A stretch of DNA of 15,125 nucleotides from an uncultured Burkholderiales bacterium. GTDB lineage: Bacteria; Pseudomonadota; Gammaproteobacteria; Burkholderiales; Burkholderiaceae_D. The stretch covers positions 8,699 through 23,823 of the forward strand of contig CALMOR010000218.1 of assembly GCA_937872165.1 (NCBI GenBank), read 5' to 3'. A program made the position numbers and the translations under genes. Below, one piece after another: positions 7,059 to 14,823 of this stretch. The stretch's first letter is position 1; each line of letters begins with the position of its first letter. A model generated the notes under the pieces. The model was not told where the DNA came from. It worked only from the letters and a program-made list of their open reading frames with translations, and searched no databases.

Positions 7059-8741
7059 ATGGATCCAAGTCGGGAACAGCGGCTCGTCGAACAGTACGGA
7101 CCCCGCGAAGCGATGGAGTACGACGTCGTCGTCGTCGGTGCCGGACCGGCCGGGCTCGCGGCCGCCATCCGACTGAAGCAGCTCGCCGTCGAGAAGGGCC
7201 AGGAGGTCAACGTCTGCGTGCTCGAGAAGGGTTCCGAGGTCGGCGCCCACATCCTGTCGGGCGCCGTGATGGACCCGCGCGGCATGGCCGCGCTCGTCCC
7301 CGACGGGAAGGAGAAGGGCGCGCCGCTGAACGTGCCGGTCAGCGAGGACCGCGTCCTGTTCCTGTCGCAGACCAAGGCCACGCGCACGCCGAACTGGGCG
7401 CTGCCCGCGATCTTCCAGAACCACGGCAACTACGTGATCAGTCTCGCCAACGTCGTGCGCTGGATGGGACGGCAGGCCGAGGCGCTCGGGGTCGAGATCT
7501 TCCCGGGCTTTCCGGCCGCGCAGGTGCTGTACGACGAGGCGGGCGCCGTGCGCGGCGTGGTCACCGGCGACCTCGGCATCGGCCGGGACGGCGAACCCAC
7601 CGGCGAGTTCCAGCTCGGCATGGAGCTGCATGCGAAGTACGTGCTGTTCGCCGAAGGCTCGCGCGGCAACCTCGGCAAGCTGCTGATCGAGAAGTTCGGG
7701 CTCGCGAAGGACAGCGATCCGCAGAGCTACGGCATCGGCATCAAGGAGTTGTGGGAGATCGATCCGGGCAAGCACGAGGCCGGGCTCGTGATGCATACCG
7801 CCGGATGGCCGCTCGGCACGAGGACCTACGGCGGCTCGTTCATGTATCACCTCGAGAACGATCAGGTCGCGATCGGCTTCGTCGTCGGGCTGTCGTACGA
7901 GAACCCCTACCTGTCGCCGTTCGAGGAGTTCCAGCGCTACAAGACCCATCCCGCGATCCGCACCTTCCTCGAAGGCGGCAAGCGCGTGTCGTACGGCGCG
8001 CGCGCCATCACGGCGGGCGGACCGGTGTCGCTGCCGAAGTTGGTCTTCCCCGGCGGCGCGCTGATCGGATGCGACGCGGGCTTCCTCAACGCGGCTCGCA
8101 TCAAGGGCAGCCATACCGCGATCAAGAGCGGGATGATGGCGGCCGACGCGGCCTATGCGGCCGTCACGTCGGGTCGCCGGCAGGACGAGCTGAGCGCCTA
8201 TCCGGCTGCCTATCGATCGTCGTGGCTGCACGAGGAGCTGCACAGGACGCGGAACTTCAAGCAGTGGATGTCGAAGGGCCTGTACGTCGGCACCGCGATG
8301 GTCGGCCTCGAGCAGAAGGTGCTGGGCGGCAACGTGCCGTGGACGCTGCATCACAAGCATGCCGACCACGAGTGCCTGAAGCCGGCCGCGCAGTTCACGC
8401 CGATCGTCTATCCGAAGCCCGACGGCAAGCTGACCTTCGACCGGCTGTCGTCGGTCTTCATCTCGAACACCAACCATGCCGAGAATCAGCCGGCGCACCT
8501 GACGCTGCGCGATCCGTCGATCCCCGTGAAGGTCAACCTCGCGACCTACGCGGGACCCGAGAGCCGCTACTGTCCGGCCGCCGTCTACGAGTACGTCGCG
8601 GCCGAGGGCGGTGGCGAACGATTGCAGATCAATGCGCAGAACTGCGTCCACTGCAAGACCTGCGACATCAAGGACCCGATGCAGAACATCGTGTGGGTGA
8701 CCCCCGAAGGCGGGGGCGGCCCGAATTATCCGGGGATGTAG
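7059..8741 (+). CDS. electron transfer flavoprotein-ubiquinone oxidoreductase (ETF-QO)
   Basis: The 560-residue product is full length for this family. The FAD-binding GAGPAG is at 27-32 after the YDVVVVGAG strand. Typical internal segments are EKGSEVGAHILSGAV (56-70), the GIGIKELWEI region (225-234), AGWPLGTRTYGGSF (248-261) and the quinone/FAD region PGGALIGCDAGFLN (331-344). The C-terminal domain has the four 4Fe-4S cluster cysteines: C505 in SRYCPAAVYEY, then C529, C532 and C535 in NCVHCKTCDIKDP. The enzyme is a peripheral inner-membrane protein that passes electrons from reduced ETF, fed by acyl-CoA and other dehydrogenases, to the quinone pool. AGGAAG at 7049-7054 supports the ATG at 7059; the frame is open further upstream but only as an antisense shadow of the SDR gene. 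It is divergent from the SDR/CoA-transferase operon. Confidence 0.96.
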   Translation: MDPSREQRLVEQYGPREAMEYDVVVVGAGPAGLAAAIRLKQLAVEKGQEVNVCVLEKGSEVGAHILSGAVMDPRGMAALVPDGKEKGAPLNVPVSEDRVLFLSQTKATRTPNWALPAIFQNHGNYVISLANVVRWMGRQAEALGVEIFPGFPAAQVLYDEAGAVRGVVTGDLGIGRDGEPTGEFQLGMELHAKYVLFAEGSRGNLGKLLIEKFGLAKDSDPQSYGIGIKELWEIDPGKHEAGLVMHTAGWPLGTRTYGGSFMYHLENDQVAIGFVVGLSYENPYLSPFEEFQRYKTHPAIRTFLEGGKRVSYGARAITAGGPVSLPKLVFPGGALIGCDAGFLNAARIKGSHTAIKSGMMAADAAYAAVTSGRRQDELSAYPAAYRSSWLHEELHRTRNFKQWMSKGLYVGTAMVGLEQKVLGGNVPWTLHHKHADHECLKPAAQFTPIVYPKPDGKLTFDRLSSVFISNTNHAENQPAHLTLRDPSIPVKVNLATYAGPESRYCPAAVYEYVAAEGGGERLQINAQNCVHCKTCDIKDPMQNIVWVTPEGGGGPNYPGM

Positions 8742-8755
8742 ACCCCCGCAGCGCC

Positions 8756-8787
8756 CGCCGAGGGGCCCCGCGCAGCGGGGATCGGCG
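8756..8787. terminator. long GC hairpin after ETF-QO
   Basis: The outer arms CGCCGA (8756-8761) and TCGGCG (8782-8787) and the inner arms CCCCGC (8766-8771) and GCGGGG (8775-8780) close on a 3-base loop with a GGGG/A internal bulge. It begins 15 bases after the ETF-QO stop codon and probably marks its transcript end, although no T-run follows. Confidence 0.4.
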
Positions 8788-8810
8788 CCCGCGAAGGGGG
8801 TCCGGGTCTT

Positions 8811-8829
8811 CCGGGGCTCGCTGCCCCGG
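8811..8829. repeat. 7-bp-stem hairpin
   Basis: CCGGGGC (8811-8817) pairs with GCCCCGG (8823-8829) over a 5-base loop. It is the second strong hairpin downstream of ETF-QO. The lack of T residues argues against a textbook terminator on its own; it may act with the preceding hairpin. Confidence 0.4.
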
Positions 8830-8850
8830 GCGACTCGAAGGGGCAGGGCC

Positions 8851-8893
8851 TGCCGATCGGACGAAGGGGTTCACCAAGCAACGCCGATCGGCA
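8851..8893. repeat. 10-bp perfect inverted repeat with 23-base spacer
   Basis: TGCCGATCGG (8851-8860) and CCGATCGGCA (8884-8893) are exact reverse complements. Each arm contains the palindrome CCGATCGG. The wide spacing and the lack of a T-run make it a candidate paired operator or hairpin about 150 bases before the TPP-enzyme start. Confidence 0.45.
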
Positions 8894-9043
8894 CCCTCCG
8901 GAGACGCGATCCTCGGAAGCTCGATAGCTCTGCCCCGAACACCCGAAGCCCCACGAGCCCTCGCGTGCTCGAACGCTCCGGCCCTCGCCCGCAGGCACAC
9001 CGGTTGCTGCTTCGTCGACCTCACCGTCGACCCCGGAGCGCCC

Positions 9044-10849
9044 ATGTCCGATCCCGACCTCACCAACCCGCGTCGTCGCTTCCTGCGGAACAGCGCCGCG
9101 ACGCTCGGCACCGCCACCCTGCTCGGACCGCAACTCGCCGCGAGAGGTGCGGACACGCCGCTTCCTCCGATCGGGCCCGCGACCACCGATGGCGACGATG
9201 CGACGACCGCCGACCTCCTCGTCGAGACCCTGATCGCGTGGGGCGCCACGCGCGTCTACGGGATGGTCGGCGACGGCATCGCCGGCGTCGTCGAGGCGAT
9301 CCGCAAACGACAGGACCGCATCCGCTACATCGGGGTGCGACACGAGGAGGCCGCCGCGTTCATGGCTTCGGGCCACGCGAAGCTGACCGGCACGCTCGGC
9401 GTCTGCGTCGGCACCACCGGCCCCGGTGCGGTCCATCTGATGAACGGCCTCTACGACGCCGCGCTCGACGGCGCGCCGGTGGTCGCGCTCACCGGCGTGA
9501 CCTTCCACGACCTGATCGGCCTGCGCTTCATCCAGTCGCTCGACACGCCGTCGCTGATGAAGGACGTCGCGGTCTACGACGTGCAGGTCACGGGGCCGCG
9601 CCATGCGCTGCTGGTCGGCAACCAGGCATGTCGCGCGGCGCTCGGTCATCGCGGCGTCGCCCATCTGGCGATCGCGAAGGACGTGCAGGCCATGAAGCTG
9701 TCGGCCGACAAGCCTTCGATGGAGAACCACGACGCGCGCACGTCGTCGTCGTGGCAGCCGAACCGTGCGCAGCCCGATGCCGACCAGCTGCAGCGGGCGG
9801 CGACGCTGATCGACGCCGGCAGGCGCGTGGCGATCCTGGTCGGCCAGGGGGCGTTGGGCGCGCGACGCGAAGTGGAAGCCTGCGCCGACCGGCTCGCCGC
9901 GCCGGTCGCGAAGGCGCTGCTCGGCCGCACCGTGATCGCCGACGACTCGCCGTTCAGCACCGGCGGCATCGGCCATCTCGGCACCGCGCCGTCGAGTTGG
10001 GCGATGCATGCGTGCGACACGCTGCTGATCGTCGGCTCGACGATGCCGTGGCTCGACTACTACCCGAAGCCCGGCCAGGCGCGCGGCGTGCAGATCGACG
10101 CCAATCCCGACCGCATCGGTCTCCGCTATCCGGTCGAGCTGGGCCTCGTGGGCGATGCGCGAGCGACGCTCGCCGCGCTGCTCCCGCTGCTGCAGCGGAA
10201 GACCGATCGCGGCTTCCTCGTCGAAGCGCAACGGCGCATGCGCGACTGGGACGCGATGCTCGATCGCATCGAGAGCACCCGCCGCTCGCCGCTGCGGCCG
10301 CAGTCCGTGATCCGCGCGGTCAGCGACCGGCTCGCCGACGACGCCATCGTCGCGTTCGACTGCGGCGCCAACACGCACTTCGCCGCGCGTCATCTGCGGT
10401 TGCGGTCCGGTCAGCGACTCGTCACGCCGGGTCTGCTCGACACGATGGCGCCGGGCCTGCCCTATGCGATCGCGGCGCAGCTCGCCCATCCGGATCGCCA
10501 GGTCGTCGCGATCGTGGGGGACGGCGGCTTCGCGATGCTGATGGCCGAGCTGACGACGGCGGTCCAGCACGGATTGCCGGTGAAGATCGTGATCCTCGAC
10601 AACCGGAAGCTCGCGCAGGTCGTCTTCGAACAACGCGAAGCGGGATACGGCGTGTTCGGCTGCGACCTGTCGCCGATCGACTTCGTGGCGTTCGCCCGCG
10701 CCTGCGGCGCCGGGGGCATGCGCTGCGCGACGCCGGACGAACTCGGTCCGGTCCTCGACGACGCGCTCCGCGCGAAAGGTCCGACCGTCGTCCACGCGAT
10801 CGTCGATGCCGACGAACGACCGATGAAGCCCGAAGCGCTGGAGGCCTGA
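9044..10849 (+). CDS. thiamine-diphosphate enzyme (pyruvate oxidase/acetolactate synthase family) with apparent Tat signal
   Basis: The 601-residue product has the three-domain layout of the POX/AHAS family. The N-terminal TPP (PYR) domain carries the cofactor-activating glutamate E101 in GVRHEEAAAFMASGHAKL, then GTTGPGAVHLMNGLYDA. A central domain (about 245-390) includes VGSTMPWLDYYPKPG and QIDANPDRIGLRYP. The C-terminal TPP (PP) domain has GDGGFAMLMAEL (492-503) and ILDNRKLAQV, placing the magnesium ligands at D493 and N520. The sequence most resembles PoxB-like oxidases, which decarboxylate 2-oxo acids using FAD. Unusually, residues 9-36 read as a twin-arginine signal: NPRRRFLRNS, a weakly hydrophobic stretch ATLGTATLLG, then LAARGAD. 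This implies export as a folded holoenzyme. The PoxB membrane-binding tail is not apparent. GGAG precedes the ATG at 9044. It stands alone between hairpin-rich spacers, so partners are unknown. Substrate is not known. Confidence 0.85.
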   Translation: MSDPDLTNPRRRFLRNSAATLGTATLLGPQLAARGADTPLPPIGPATTDGDDATTADLLVETLIAWGATRVYGMVGDGIAGVVEAIRKRQDRIRYIGVRHEEAAAFMASGHAKLTGTLGVCVGTTGPGAVHLMNGLYDAALDGAPVVALTGVTFHDLIGLRFIQSLDTPSLMKDVAVYDVQVTGPRHALLVGNQACRAALGHRGVAHLAIAKDVQAMKLSADKPSMENHDARTSSSWQPNRAQPDADQLQRAATLIDAGRRVAILVGQGALGARREVEACADRLAAPVAKALLGRTVIADDSPFSTGGIGHLGTAPSSWAMHACDTLLIVGSTMPWLDYYPKPGQARGVQIDANPDRIGLRYPVELGLVGDARATLAALLPLLQRKTDRGFLVEAQRRMRDWDAMLDRIESTRRSPLRPQSVIRAVSDRLADDAIVAFDCGANTHFAARHLRLRSGQRLVTPGLLDTMAPGLPYAIAAQLAHPDRQVVAIVGDGGFAMLMAELTTAVQHGLPVKIVILDNRKLAQVVFEQREAGYGVFGCDLSPIDFVAFARACGAGGMRCATPDELGPVLDDALRAKGPTVVHAIVDADERPMKPEALEA

Positions 10850-10930
10850 GACCGGCGACGACGAGGGCCCGACCTCTTCGATCGACGTCCTCCCTCTCGT
10901 CCGTCGCGCGCGCGATCGTCCCCGTCCCGG

Positions 10931-10947
10931 CGTGGGCGTCGCCCACG
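10931..10947. terminator. hairpin after the TPP-enzyme gene
   Basis: CGTGGGC (10931-10937) pairs perfectly with GCCCACG (10941-10947) over a GTC loop, about 80 bases after the stop codon. No T-run follows, so termination is only plausible. Confidence 0.35.
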
Positions 10948-11036
10948 GTTCGCAGGCACATGATCCCGTCCGGGCTAGATCCGTCGTCGCGGTCTCGTCG
11001 TCACGCTCGCGATCGCCCGTCCGAAGCGATCGGATG

Positions 11037-11059
11037 GCCGGCACGGCGGCACTGCCGGC
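11037..11059. repeat. 7-bp inverted repeat, convergent spacer
   Basis: GCCGGCA (11037-11043) and TGCCGGC (11053-11059) flank nine bases. The site sits between the ends of the TPP-enzyme and NUDIX genes and could act as a bidirectional 3'-end hairpin. Confidence 0.35.
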
Positions 11060-11151
11060 GACCATGGAGGCCCGGCCGCCGCCCGCCCATCCGCGACCGC
11101 ATCGCGCCGATGGGCTCGCCTCGTGACAGCGGCCGGCGCCGGCGCCCTCCG

Positions 11152-11739
11152 TCAGCCGGTCGCCACCGCGGAGACGCCGTCGGGCGGCCACGCGCCCGAG
11201 CGGATGCGGTCGAGCCAGAAGGCACCGATGATCGTCTTGACGTCGGTGACGAGGCCGCCGCGAATCCATTCGAGCAGCTCCGCCGGATCGACCTCGAGCA
11301 CGTCGAGGAACTCGCCGGCGTCGAGCTCGCGTTCGCCGGCCACGAGCCCTTCGGCCAGATAGACGTGGATGTCCTCGTTCGAGTACGAGATCGCGTTGTT
11401 GATGGTGGCGAGGAACGTGAAGCGCCGCGCGAAGTAGCCGGTCTCCTCGCGCAGCTCGCGGCTGCAGGTGTCGAGCGGCGGTTCGCCCGCGTCGATCTTG
11501 CCGGCCGGGAACTCGACGAAGCTCCGCGCCAGCGGGTACCGCCACTGCCGCTCCATCACCACGCGTCCGTCGTCGAGGACCGGGATCAGCATCACCGCGC
11601 CGGGATGGAGGATGTACTCGCGCTCGGTCGTGCTGCCGTCCGGCAAGCGCACGGTGTCGCGATTGACGTGGAGGAAGACGCCGTCGAAGACCCGCTCGGA
11701 CTTCAGCATCACCTCTTCGAGGTGAAGGTCGTCCGCCAT
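11152..11739 (-). CDS. NUDIX hydrolase, ADP-ribose pyrophosphatase type
   Basis: The 195-residue protein has a complete NUDIX box spanning residues 80-102: GKIDAGE at 80-86, seven residues, then RELREETGY. It fits G-x5-E-x7-R-E-U-x-E-E-x-G-U with tyrosine at the last position. The preceding QWRYPLARSFVEFPAGKID and the N-terminal domain before it (residues 1-45) are typical of ADP-ribose diphosphatases, which cleave ADP-ribose to AMP and ribose 5-phosphate with magnesium. Such enzymes clear ADP-ribose formed from NAD turnover in the cytoplasm. The ATG at 11739 lies only four bases beyond the nuoN stop codon, so the gene is the last of the nuo operon and probably translationally coupled to nuoN. 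A link to NAD(H) economy is attractive but is inference. Confidence 0.9.
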   Translation of the reverse strand: MADDLHLEEVMLKSERVFDGVFLHVNRDTVRLPDGSTTEREYILHPGAVMLIPVLDDGRVVMERQWRYPLARSFVEFPAGKIDAGEPPLDTCSRELREETGYFARRFTFLATINNAISYSNEDIHVYLAEGLVAGERELDAGEFLDVLEVDPAELLEWIRGGLVTDVKTIIGAFWLDRIRSGAWPPDGVSAVATG

Positions 11740-11743
11740 GCCG

Positions 11744-13264
11744 TCAGCCCGCCAGCGTGTGCGACATCGCGGTGACGCAGGCCTGCATCAGGCCATCGGG
11801 CAGGAGCCCGAGCAACAGCAGCAGCGCGCCGTTGACGACCAGCGTGACGCGCGCGTCGAAGCGGCCCGAGCCCTTGCCGGCGATGGCCGCCGACGCGACC
11901 GGTTCGTCGAAGTACATCAGCTTCACGATGCGCAGGTAGTAGAACGCGGCGATCAGCGACATCATCACCGCGAACACGACGAGCCAGACCGAGCCGGTCG
12001 CGAACGCCGCCGACAGCACCGAGAACTTGGCGTAGAACCCCACCGTGGGCGGAACGCCGGCCAGCGAGAACATCGTGATCAGCATCACCAGCGCGGCCCA
12101 CGGGTTGCGTTTGGCGAGACCCTTGAAGTCGTCGATGCCGTCGGCTTCGTAGCCGTCGCGGGACATCGCCAGCAGCACGCCGAAGGCCGCGCATGTCGTC
12201 AGCGCGTAGACCACCGCGTAGAACAGAGCCGAGCTGTAGGCGCTGGCAGCCGAGTAGGCGTTGCCGTTGATGATGCCGGCCAGCATGCCGAGCAGGAGGA
12301 AGCCCATGTGCGAGATGGTCGAATAGCCGAGCATCCGCTTGACGCTCGACTGCGCGATGGCCGCGAGATTGCCGAGCCCGAGCGACAGCACCGCGAGGAT
12401 CGTCAGCATCTGCTGCCAGTCGAAGGCGAGCGAGATCATCCCTTCGACCAGGAGCCTAAGCACGATCGCGAACGCGGCGAGCTTCGGAGCGCCGCCGACC
12501 ACCAGCGTGATCGCCGACGGCGCGCCCTGGTAGACGTCGGGGATCCACATGTGGAACGGCACCGCGCCGAGCTTGAAGCCGAGGCCGGCGACGATGAACA
12601 CGAGGCCGAACACGAGGATGGTGCGGTTGGCGATCCCCGCATCGAGCTGTTTGGCGAGCATCGTCAGGTCGAGCGTGCCGGTCGCGCCGTACAGCATCGA
12701 CATGCCGTAGAGCAGGAAGCCCGACGACAGCGCGCCGAGGATGAAGTACTTCATCGCCGCCTCGGTCGACGCGGTGTGGTCGCGCCGCAGCGCCACCATC
12801 GCGTAGAACGCGAGCGACATCAGCTCGAGGCCGAGATAGATCGACAGGAAACTGTTCGCCGAGATCATCACGAACTGGCCCAGCACCGAGAACAGCACCA
12901 GTGGATAGAACTCGCCGCCGCGCTGGCCCGAGACGATGCCGCGATCGACCATGTAGTCGTGCGAGTAGACGAGCGTGACGATCATCGCCAGCGACGTCGC
13001 GAGCTTCAGCAGGTTCGCCATCGGATCGCCGACGAACATGTTGCCGAACGTGTACGCGGTGCTCTCGTCGACGAGGTACAGCCCGTTGAGCGCCGCGCAT
13101 GCCGCCAGCGTGCCGATGCTGAGCCAGTAGGTGACGATGCGACGCCGGTCGACGACGAACATGTCGATCAGCAGGATCGCCGAGCCGGCGATCAGCAGGA
13201 AGATCTCCGGATAGGCCGGGATCAGGTTGACGGTCGGGAACGGGATGGGATTGATCGTGTACAT
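11744..13264 (-). CDS. nuoN: NADH-quinone oxidoreductase subunit N
   Basis: The 506-residue polytopic membrane protein (about 14 helices) is one of the three antiporter-like proton-pumping subunits of complex I. It starts MYTINPIPFPTVNLIPAYPE. Key charged residues in the membrane include E147 (GLELMSLAFY), K231 (GFKLGAVPFHMWIPDVYQG), K261 (GAPKLAAF) and K413 (GFYAKFSVLSAA), the lysine characteristic of NuoN at the position where NuoM has a glutamate. RMLGYSTISHMGFLLLG is the usual mid-protein signature. The start is two bases after the nuoM stop codon with no Shine-Dalgarno sequence, which points to translation coupled to nuoM. All functional residues expected for proton transfer are present, so the subunit should be active. 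Confidence 0.96.
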   Translation of the reverse strand: MYTINPIPFPTVNLIPAYPEIFLLIAGSAILLIDMFVVDRRRIVTYWLSIGTLAACAALNGLYLVDESTAYTFGNMFVGDPMANLLKLATSLAMIVTLVYSHDYMVDRGIVSGQRGGEFYPLVLFSVLGQFVMISANSFLSIYLGLELMSLAFYAMVALRRDHTASTEAAMKYFILGALSSGFLLYGMSMLYGATGTLDLTMLAKQLDAGIANRTILVFGLVFIVAGLGFKLGAVPFHMWIPDVYQGAPSAITLVVGGAPKLAAFAIVLRLLVEGMISLAFDWQQMLTILAVLSLGLGNLAAIAQSSVKRMLGYSTISHMGFLLLGMLAGIINGNAYSAASAYSSALFYAVVYALTTCAAFGVLLAMSRDGYEADGIDDFKGLAKRNPWAALVMLITMFSLAGVPPTVGFYAKFSVLSAAFATGSVWLVVFAVMMSLIAAFYYLRIVKLMYFDEPVASAAIAGKGSGRFDARVTLVVNGALLLLLGLLPDGLMQACVTAMSHTLAG

Positions 13265-13266
13265 GG

Positions 13267-14751
13267 TCAGAGCTTGGACTGCGCGACGTGCTGCAGCAGG
13301 TTGGCGACCGAGGCATGCATCACGTCGGTGAACGGTCTGGGCACGATCCCCATCCACAGCGAGGCGATCGCGAGCACGGCCAGCATGCCGAACTCGCGGG
13401 CGCCGATGTCCGCGAGCGTCGCGACATGGGCGTTGGCGACGTCGCCGAACGAGACGCGCTTGTACATCCACAGCGAATAGGCGGCGCCGAGGATCAGCGC
13501 GATCGCGGCGAGGAGGCCGATCCAGAAGTTGAACTGGACCGCCGCCAGGATGACCATGAACTCGCCGACGAAGCCCGAGGTGGCGGGCAATCCGCAGTTG
13601 GCCATCGAGAAGAACAGGAAGAAGGCCGCGAACTTCGGCATCGTGTTGACGACCCCGCCGTAGTCGGCGATGAGACGCGAGTGCATGCGGTCGTACAGCA
13701 CGCCGATGCAGAGGAACATCGCGCCCGACACGAAGCCGTGCGAGATCATCTGCGCGATCGCGCCCTCCATGCCGAGCTCGCTGAAGATGAAGAAGCCGAG
13801 CGTGACGAAGCCCATGTGCGCGATCGACGAGTACGCGACCAGCTTCTTCATGTCGGTCTGCACCATCGCGACGAAGCCGACGTAGATCACCGTGACCAGC
13901 GACAGCGTGATGACGAGCGGCGCGAACTGGTGCGCCGCGTCGGGTGCGATCGGCAGCGAGAAGCGCACGAAGCCGTAGGCACCGAGCTTCAGCATGATCG
14001 CCGCCAGCACCACAGAGCCGCCGGTGGGCGCCTCGACGTGCGCGTCGGGCAGCCAAGTGTGTACCGGCCACATCGGGACCTTGACCGCGAAGGCCATGAA
14101 GAACGCGAAGAAGATCAGCGTCTGTGCCTCGATGGTCAGCGGCAGCTGCTGCCACGACGCGATCTCGAAGCTGCCGCCGGCCTTGAACCAGAGATAGATG
14201 ATGGCGACGAGCGTCAGCAGCGAACCGAGGAAGGTGTACAGGAAGAACTTGATCGACGCGTAGACGCGGTTGGGGCCGCCCCAGATGCCGATGATGAGAT
14301 ACATCGGGATCAGCGTCGCCTCGAAGAACACGTAGAAGAGCAGACCGTCGGTGGCGCTGAAGACGCCGACCATCAGGCCCGACAGGATCAGGAACGCGGC
14401 CATGTAGCCGGCCACGTTCTTCTCGACGACTTCCCAGCCGGCGATGACGACGATGACCGTGATGAACGCGGTCAGCAGCACGAACCAGACCGCGATGCCG
14501 TCGACGCCGAGCGCGTAGCTGACCGCGAAGCGCTCGATCCACGACGCGTGCTCGGTGAACTGCAGCGCGGCCGTGGCGGGGTCGAAGCCCGTGTACAGCG
14601 GGATCGTCACCGCGAAGCTGACGACGGCGGCCAGCAACGCGAGCCAGCGGACCAGCGACGCGCGATCGTCGCGGCCGACGGCGAGAAGCACCAGGCCCGA
14701 GGCGATCGGGATCCAGATGGACAGGCTGAGGTAGGGGATCGTCGCTTGCAT
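13267..14751 (-). CDS. nuoM: NADH-quinone oxidoreductase subunit M
   Basis: This is a 494-residue membrane subunit of complex I with about 14 helices, matching the usual size of about 490-510. It begins MQATIPYLSLSIWIPIASG. The proton-channel residues are all in place: E144 (YVFFEATLIPMYLI), K224 (AFAVKVPMWPVHTWLPDAH), K255 (IMLKLGAYGF), H338 (QMISHGFVSG) and E397 (SGFVGEFMVIL), the terminal-helix glutamate typical of NuoM. MVQTDMKKLVAYSSIAHMGF is the family signature shared with Mrp antiporters. The start at 14751 has no strong ribosome binding site; upstream is a 95-bp gap containing a large palindrome, after which comes nuoL. Downstream, nuoN follows after two bases. Confidence 0.96.
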   Translation of the reverse strand: MQATIPYLSLSIWIPIASGLVLLAVGRDDRASLVRWLALLAAVVSFAVTIPLYTGFDPATAALQFTEHASWIERFAVSYALGVDGIAVWFVLLTAFITVIVVIAGWEVVEKNVAGYMAAFLILSGLMVGVFSATDGLLFYVFFEATLIPMYLIIGIWGGPNRVYASIKFFLYTFLGSLLTLVAIIYLWFKAGGSFEIASWQQLPLTIEAQTLIFFAFFMAFAVKVPMWPVHTWLPDAHVEAPTGGSVVLAAIMLKLGAYGFVRFSLPIAPDAAHQFAPLVITLSLVTVIYVGFVAMVQTDMKKLVAYSSIAHMGFVTLGFFIFSELGMEGAIAQMISHGFVSGAMFLCIGVLYDRMHSRLIADYGGVVNTMPKFAAFFLFFSMANCGLPATSGFVGEFMVILAAVQFNFWIGLLAAIALILGAAYSLWMYKRVSFGDVANAHVATLADIGAREFGMLAVLAIASLWMGIVPRPFTDVMHASVANLLQHVAQSKL

Positions 14752-14789
14752 CGTTCGTTGTTGTTCGGAACCCGCTCCGTGCCATTCCG

Positions 14790-14823
14790 GCGAAGGCCGG
14801 GTCGAATTCGTCCCGGCCTTCGC
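14790..14823. repeat. 12-bp-arm palindrome between nuoL and nuoM
   Basis: GCGAAGGCCGGG (14790-14801) and CCCGGCCTTCGC (14812-14823) are perfect reverse complements around a 10-base centre, which itself contains the palindrome CGAATTCG. The flank CCATTCCGGCGAAGGCCGG recalls the dispersed ATTCC-CGCGAAGGCGGG palindromes common in beta- and gamma-proteobacterial intergenic DNA. In the transcript it would form a very stable stem, without a T-run, between two co-transcribed genes. Confidence 0.7.

Larger units (their letters stand above)
8742..9043. other. gene-free spacer between ETF-QO and the TPP enzyme
   Basis: This 302-bp stretch holds no credible gene in either direction. Its first 150 bp are crowded with hairpins: 8756-8787, 8811-8829 and 8851-8893, listed separately, and the word GAAGGGG recurs three times (8793, 8837, 8863). 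The second half contains the leader of the next gene; I see no clear -10/-35 pair. GGAG (9035-9038) before the ATG at 9044 is the likely ribosome binding site. Confidence 0.6.
10850..11151. other. gene-free spacer at the convergent TPP-enzyme/NUDIX junction
   Basis: This 302-bp stretch lies between two convergent stop codons. Short open frames cross it but none has a ribosome binding site or recognisable protein. It contains three GC-rich palindromic sites: 10931-10947, 11037-11059 and the 12-bp palindrome GCCGGCGCCGGC at 11132-11143 just beyond the NUDIX stop. An alternating CG run occurs near 10903-10912. Nothing else could be recognised. Confidence 0.6.

Noticed and set aside
10932..11126. 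Small plus-strand open frame (64 codons) in the convergent spacer
   Set aside because: No ribosome binding site, no recognisable protein features, composition like neighbouring shadow frames.
8726..11545. Minus-strand open frame of over 900 codons across the TPP-enzyme gene
   Set aside because: It is composed almost wholly of Arg, Gly, Ala, Asp and Val, opposite a well-supported gene, and overlaps the NUDIX gene; shadow frame.
13265..14785. Possible nuoM-nuoN fusion, as one minus-strand frame runs through both
   Set aside because: The upstream part of that frame is out of frame with nuoM and is Arg-rich nonsense; nuoM ends in its own stop at 13267 and nuoN starts at 13264.
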